From: Acinetobacter sp.
GTDB lineage: Bacteria > Pseudomonadota > Gammaproteobacteria > Pseudomonadales > Moraxellaceae
Reading direction: 5' to 3'
Assembly: GCA_030152275.1 (NCBI GenBank)
Contig: JASLHF010000215.1
Coordinates: forward strand, 1-6,106
Length of the DNA: 6,106 bases
Shown here: positions 5,826 through 6,106 of the stretch, piece by piece
Layout of the letters: each line of letters begins with the position of its first letter
Numbering within the stretch: position 1 is the stretch's first letter
Notes under the pieces: model-generated
Databases searched by the model: none
What the model was told of the DNA's origin: nothing
The model's input: the letters and a program-made list of their open reading frames with translations, nothing else
Made by a program: the position numbers and the translations under genes

Positions 5826-5855
5826 GCTGTGCAGCCTGAAAGCAGGCTGCACAGC
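5826..5855 (-). terminator. Perfect 13-bp stem-loop after the endolysin gene
   Basis: GCTGTGCAGCCTG and CAGGCTGCACAGC form a flawless 13-bp, GC-rich stem with a 4-nt loop, 16 bp beyond the endolysin stop codon. Its position suits a transcript 3' end for the late phage operon. Neither strand has a U-tract following the stem, so it is not a standard intrinsic terminator; it may instead protect the mRNA end from exonucleases or pause polymerase for Rho. It could also be a protein-binding DNA site. Confidence 0.55.
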
Positions 5856-5871
5856 AATAAAACAGCCAGCC

Positions 5872-6106
5872 TCACTCTACTGACCACTTTTTATATGCAT
5901 TGGCCAACTTCACATCATAGTTATTCTTGGCATATGCAGCCCCGTTATAACCACGTGCAAATGATTTCCAGTCCTTATTTTTCAATGCATTGACCAGGCC
6001 ATTCACTTTAATATATCGGCACATTGCTTCAAGCTGCGACGCTTCATCTTTATACATTGCATTAATGAATGCCTGTAACGATGTATAACCAAGTGCTTTC
6101 CAGTGA
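5872..6106 (-). CDS. Phage endolysin, N-acetylmuramidase family, C-terminal part
   Basis: The frame stays open from the right window edge to a TGA at 5872-5874 and gives the last 77 residues of a protein beginning HWKALGYTSLQAFINAMYKD. The order of motifs (WKALGY, FINAMYKDEASQLEAM, RYIKVNGLVNALKNKDW, FARGYNGAAYAKNNYD, KLANAYKKW) matches the C-terminal half of the DUF3380 N-acetylmuramidase domain found in endolysins of tailed phages. These enzymes cleave the glycan strand of peptidoglycan to release progeny. The catalytic Glu and any peptidoglycan-binding domain would lie beyond the window. The internal ATG at 6055-6057 is not the true start, because conserved domain sequence continues upstream. 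The gene marks the flanking DNA as prophage and, being read leftward, appears to close the late operon just before the accessory cassette. Confidence 0.85.
   Translation of the reverse strand, partial: HWKALGYTSLQAFINAMYKDEASQLEAMCRYIKVNGLVNALKNKDWKSFARGYNGAAYAKNNYDVKLANAYKKWSVE

Larger units (their letters stand above)
5544..5871. other. Non-coding stretch between endolysin and Panacea cassette
   Basis: No credible gene is visible on either strand in these 328 bp; the longest ATG-initiated frames I followed are about a dozen codons. It holds the candidate cassette promoter (5677-5685), its leader hairpin (5639-5664), the strong endolysin-proximal stem-loop (5826-5855), and minor inverted repeats such as GTGGA/TCCAC (5708-5712, 5723-5727) and CTTAG/CTAAG (5558-5562, 5573-5577), which are too short to interpret. 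Confidence 0.6.

Noticed and set aside
5544..5871. CRISPR-like or tRNA element in the non-coding stretch
   Set aside because: No regularly spaced direct repeats and no cloverleaf-type arms or T-loop sequence are visible.

Overview
The window looks like one junction between a bacterial chromosome and an integrated prophage, most likely in Acinetobacter or a close relative. The organism call rests on recognition of the DusB protein, the AT-rich base composition and the IS30-family element; it is an inference, not a database match.

Layout, left to right. Positions 1-470 hold the 3' end of an IS30-family transposase followed directly by a second, frameshifted copy of its last ~45 codons. Positions 470-540 are a palindrome-rich spacer. 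A small membrane-type protein of unknown function (540-797, +) converges on dusB (875-1918, -), a nearly complete tRNA-dihydrouridine synthase B gene that appears to begin with TTG. The 120-bp space upstream of dusB carries four copies of a GGCGTAAA-like motif in mixed orientation. It leads straight into a 540-codon tyrosine recombinase (2039-3661, +), divergent from dusB, with a 31-codon ORF overlapping its stop codon. This is the arrangement expected for a mobile element integrated at the 5' end of a dus gene.

The rest is phage-type cargo on the minus strand. Positions 3806-5522 form a compact two-gene cassette: a Panacea (DUF4065, SocA-like) antitoxin-type protein of 172 aa, then a 393-aa protein with a coiled coil and three predicted membrane segments. 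The cassette has its own candidate extended -10 promoter (about 5677-5685) and a hairpin near the predicted transcript start. A perfect 7-bp hairpin sits across the intergenic junction, with the antitoxin stop codon in its loop and the downstream gene's Shine-Dalgarno in its stem. Beyond a 328-bp non-coding stretch, the right edge holds the C-terminus of a phage N-acetylmuramidase endolysin (minus strand, cut by the window edge).

How it fits together. Late phage genes seem to run leftward and end at the endolysin. Between that end and the integrase/attachment region sits an independently transcribed accessory cassette. Panacea proteins are known from TA and phage-defence work to neutralise many unrelated toxins. 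The simplest reading is that the membrane protein is the toxic effector and the Panacea protein its neutraliser, giving a candidate membrane-targeting toxin-antitoxin or abortive-infection module carried by the prophage. The toxin assignment is inferred from architecture and gene order only.
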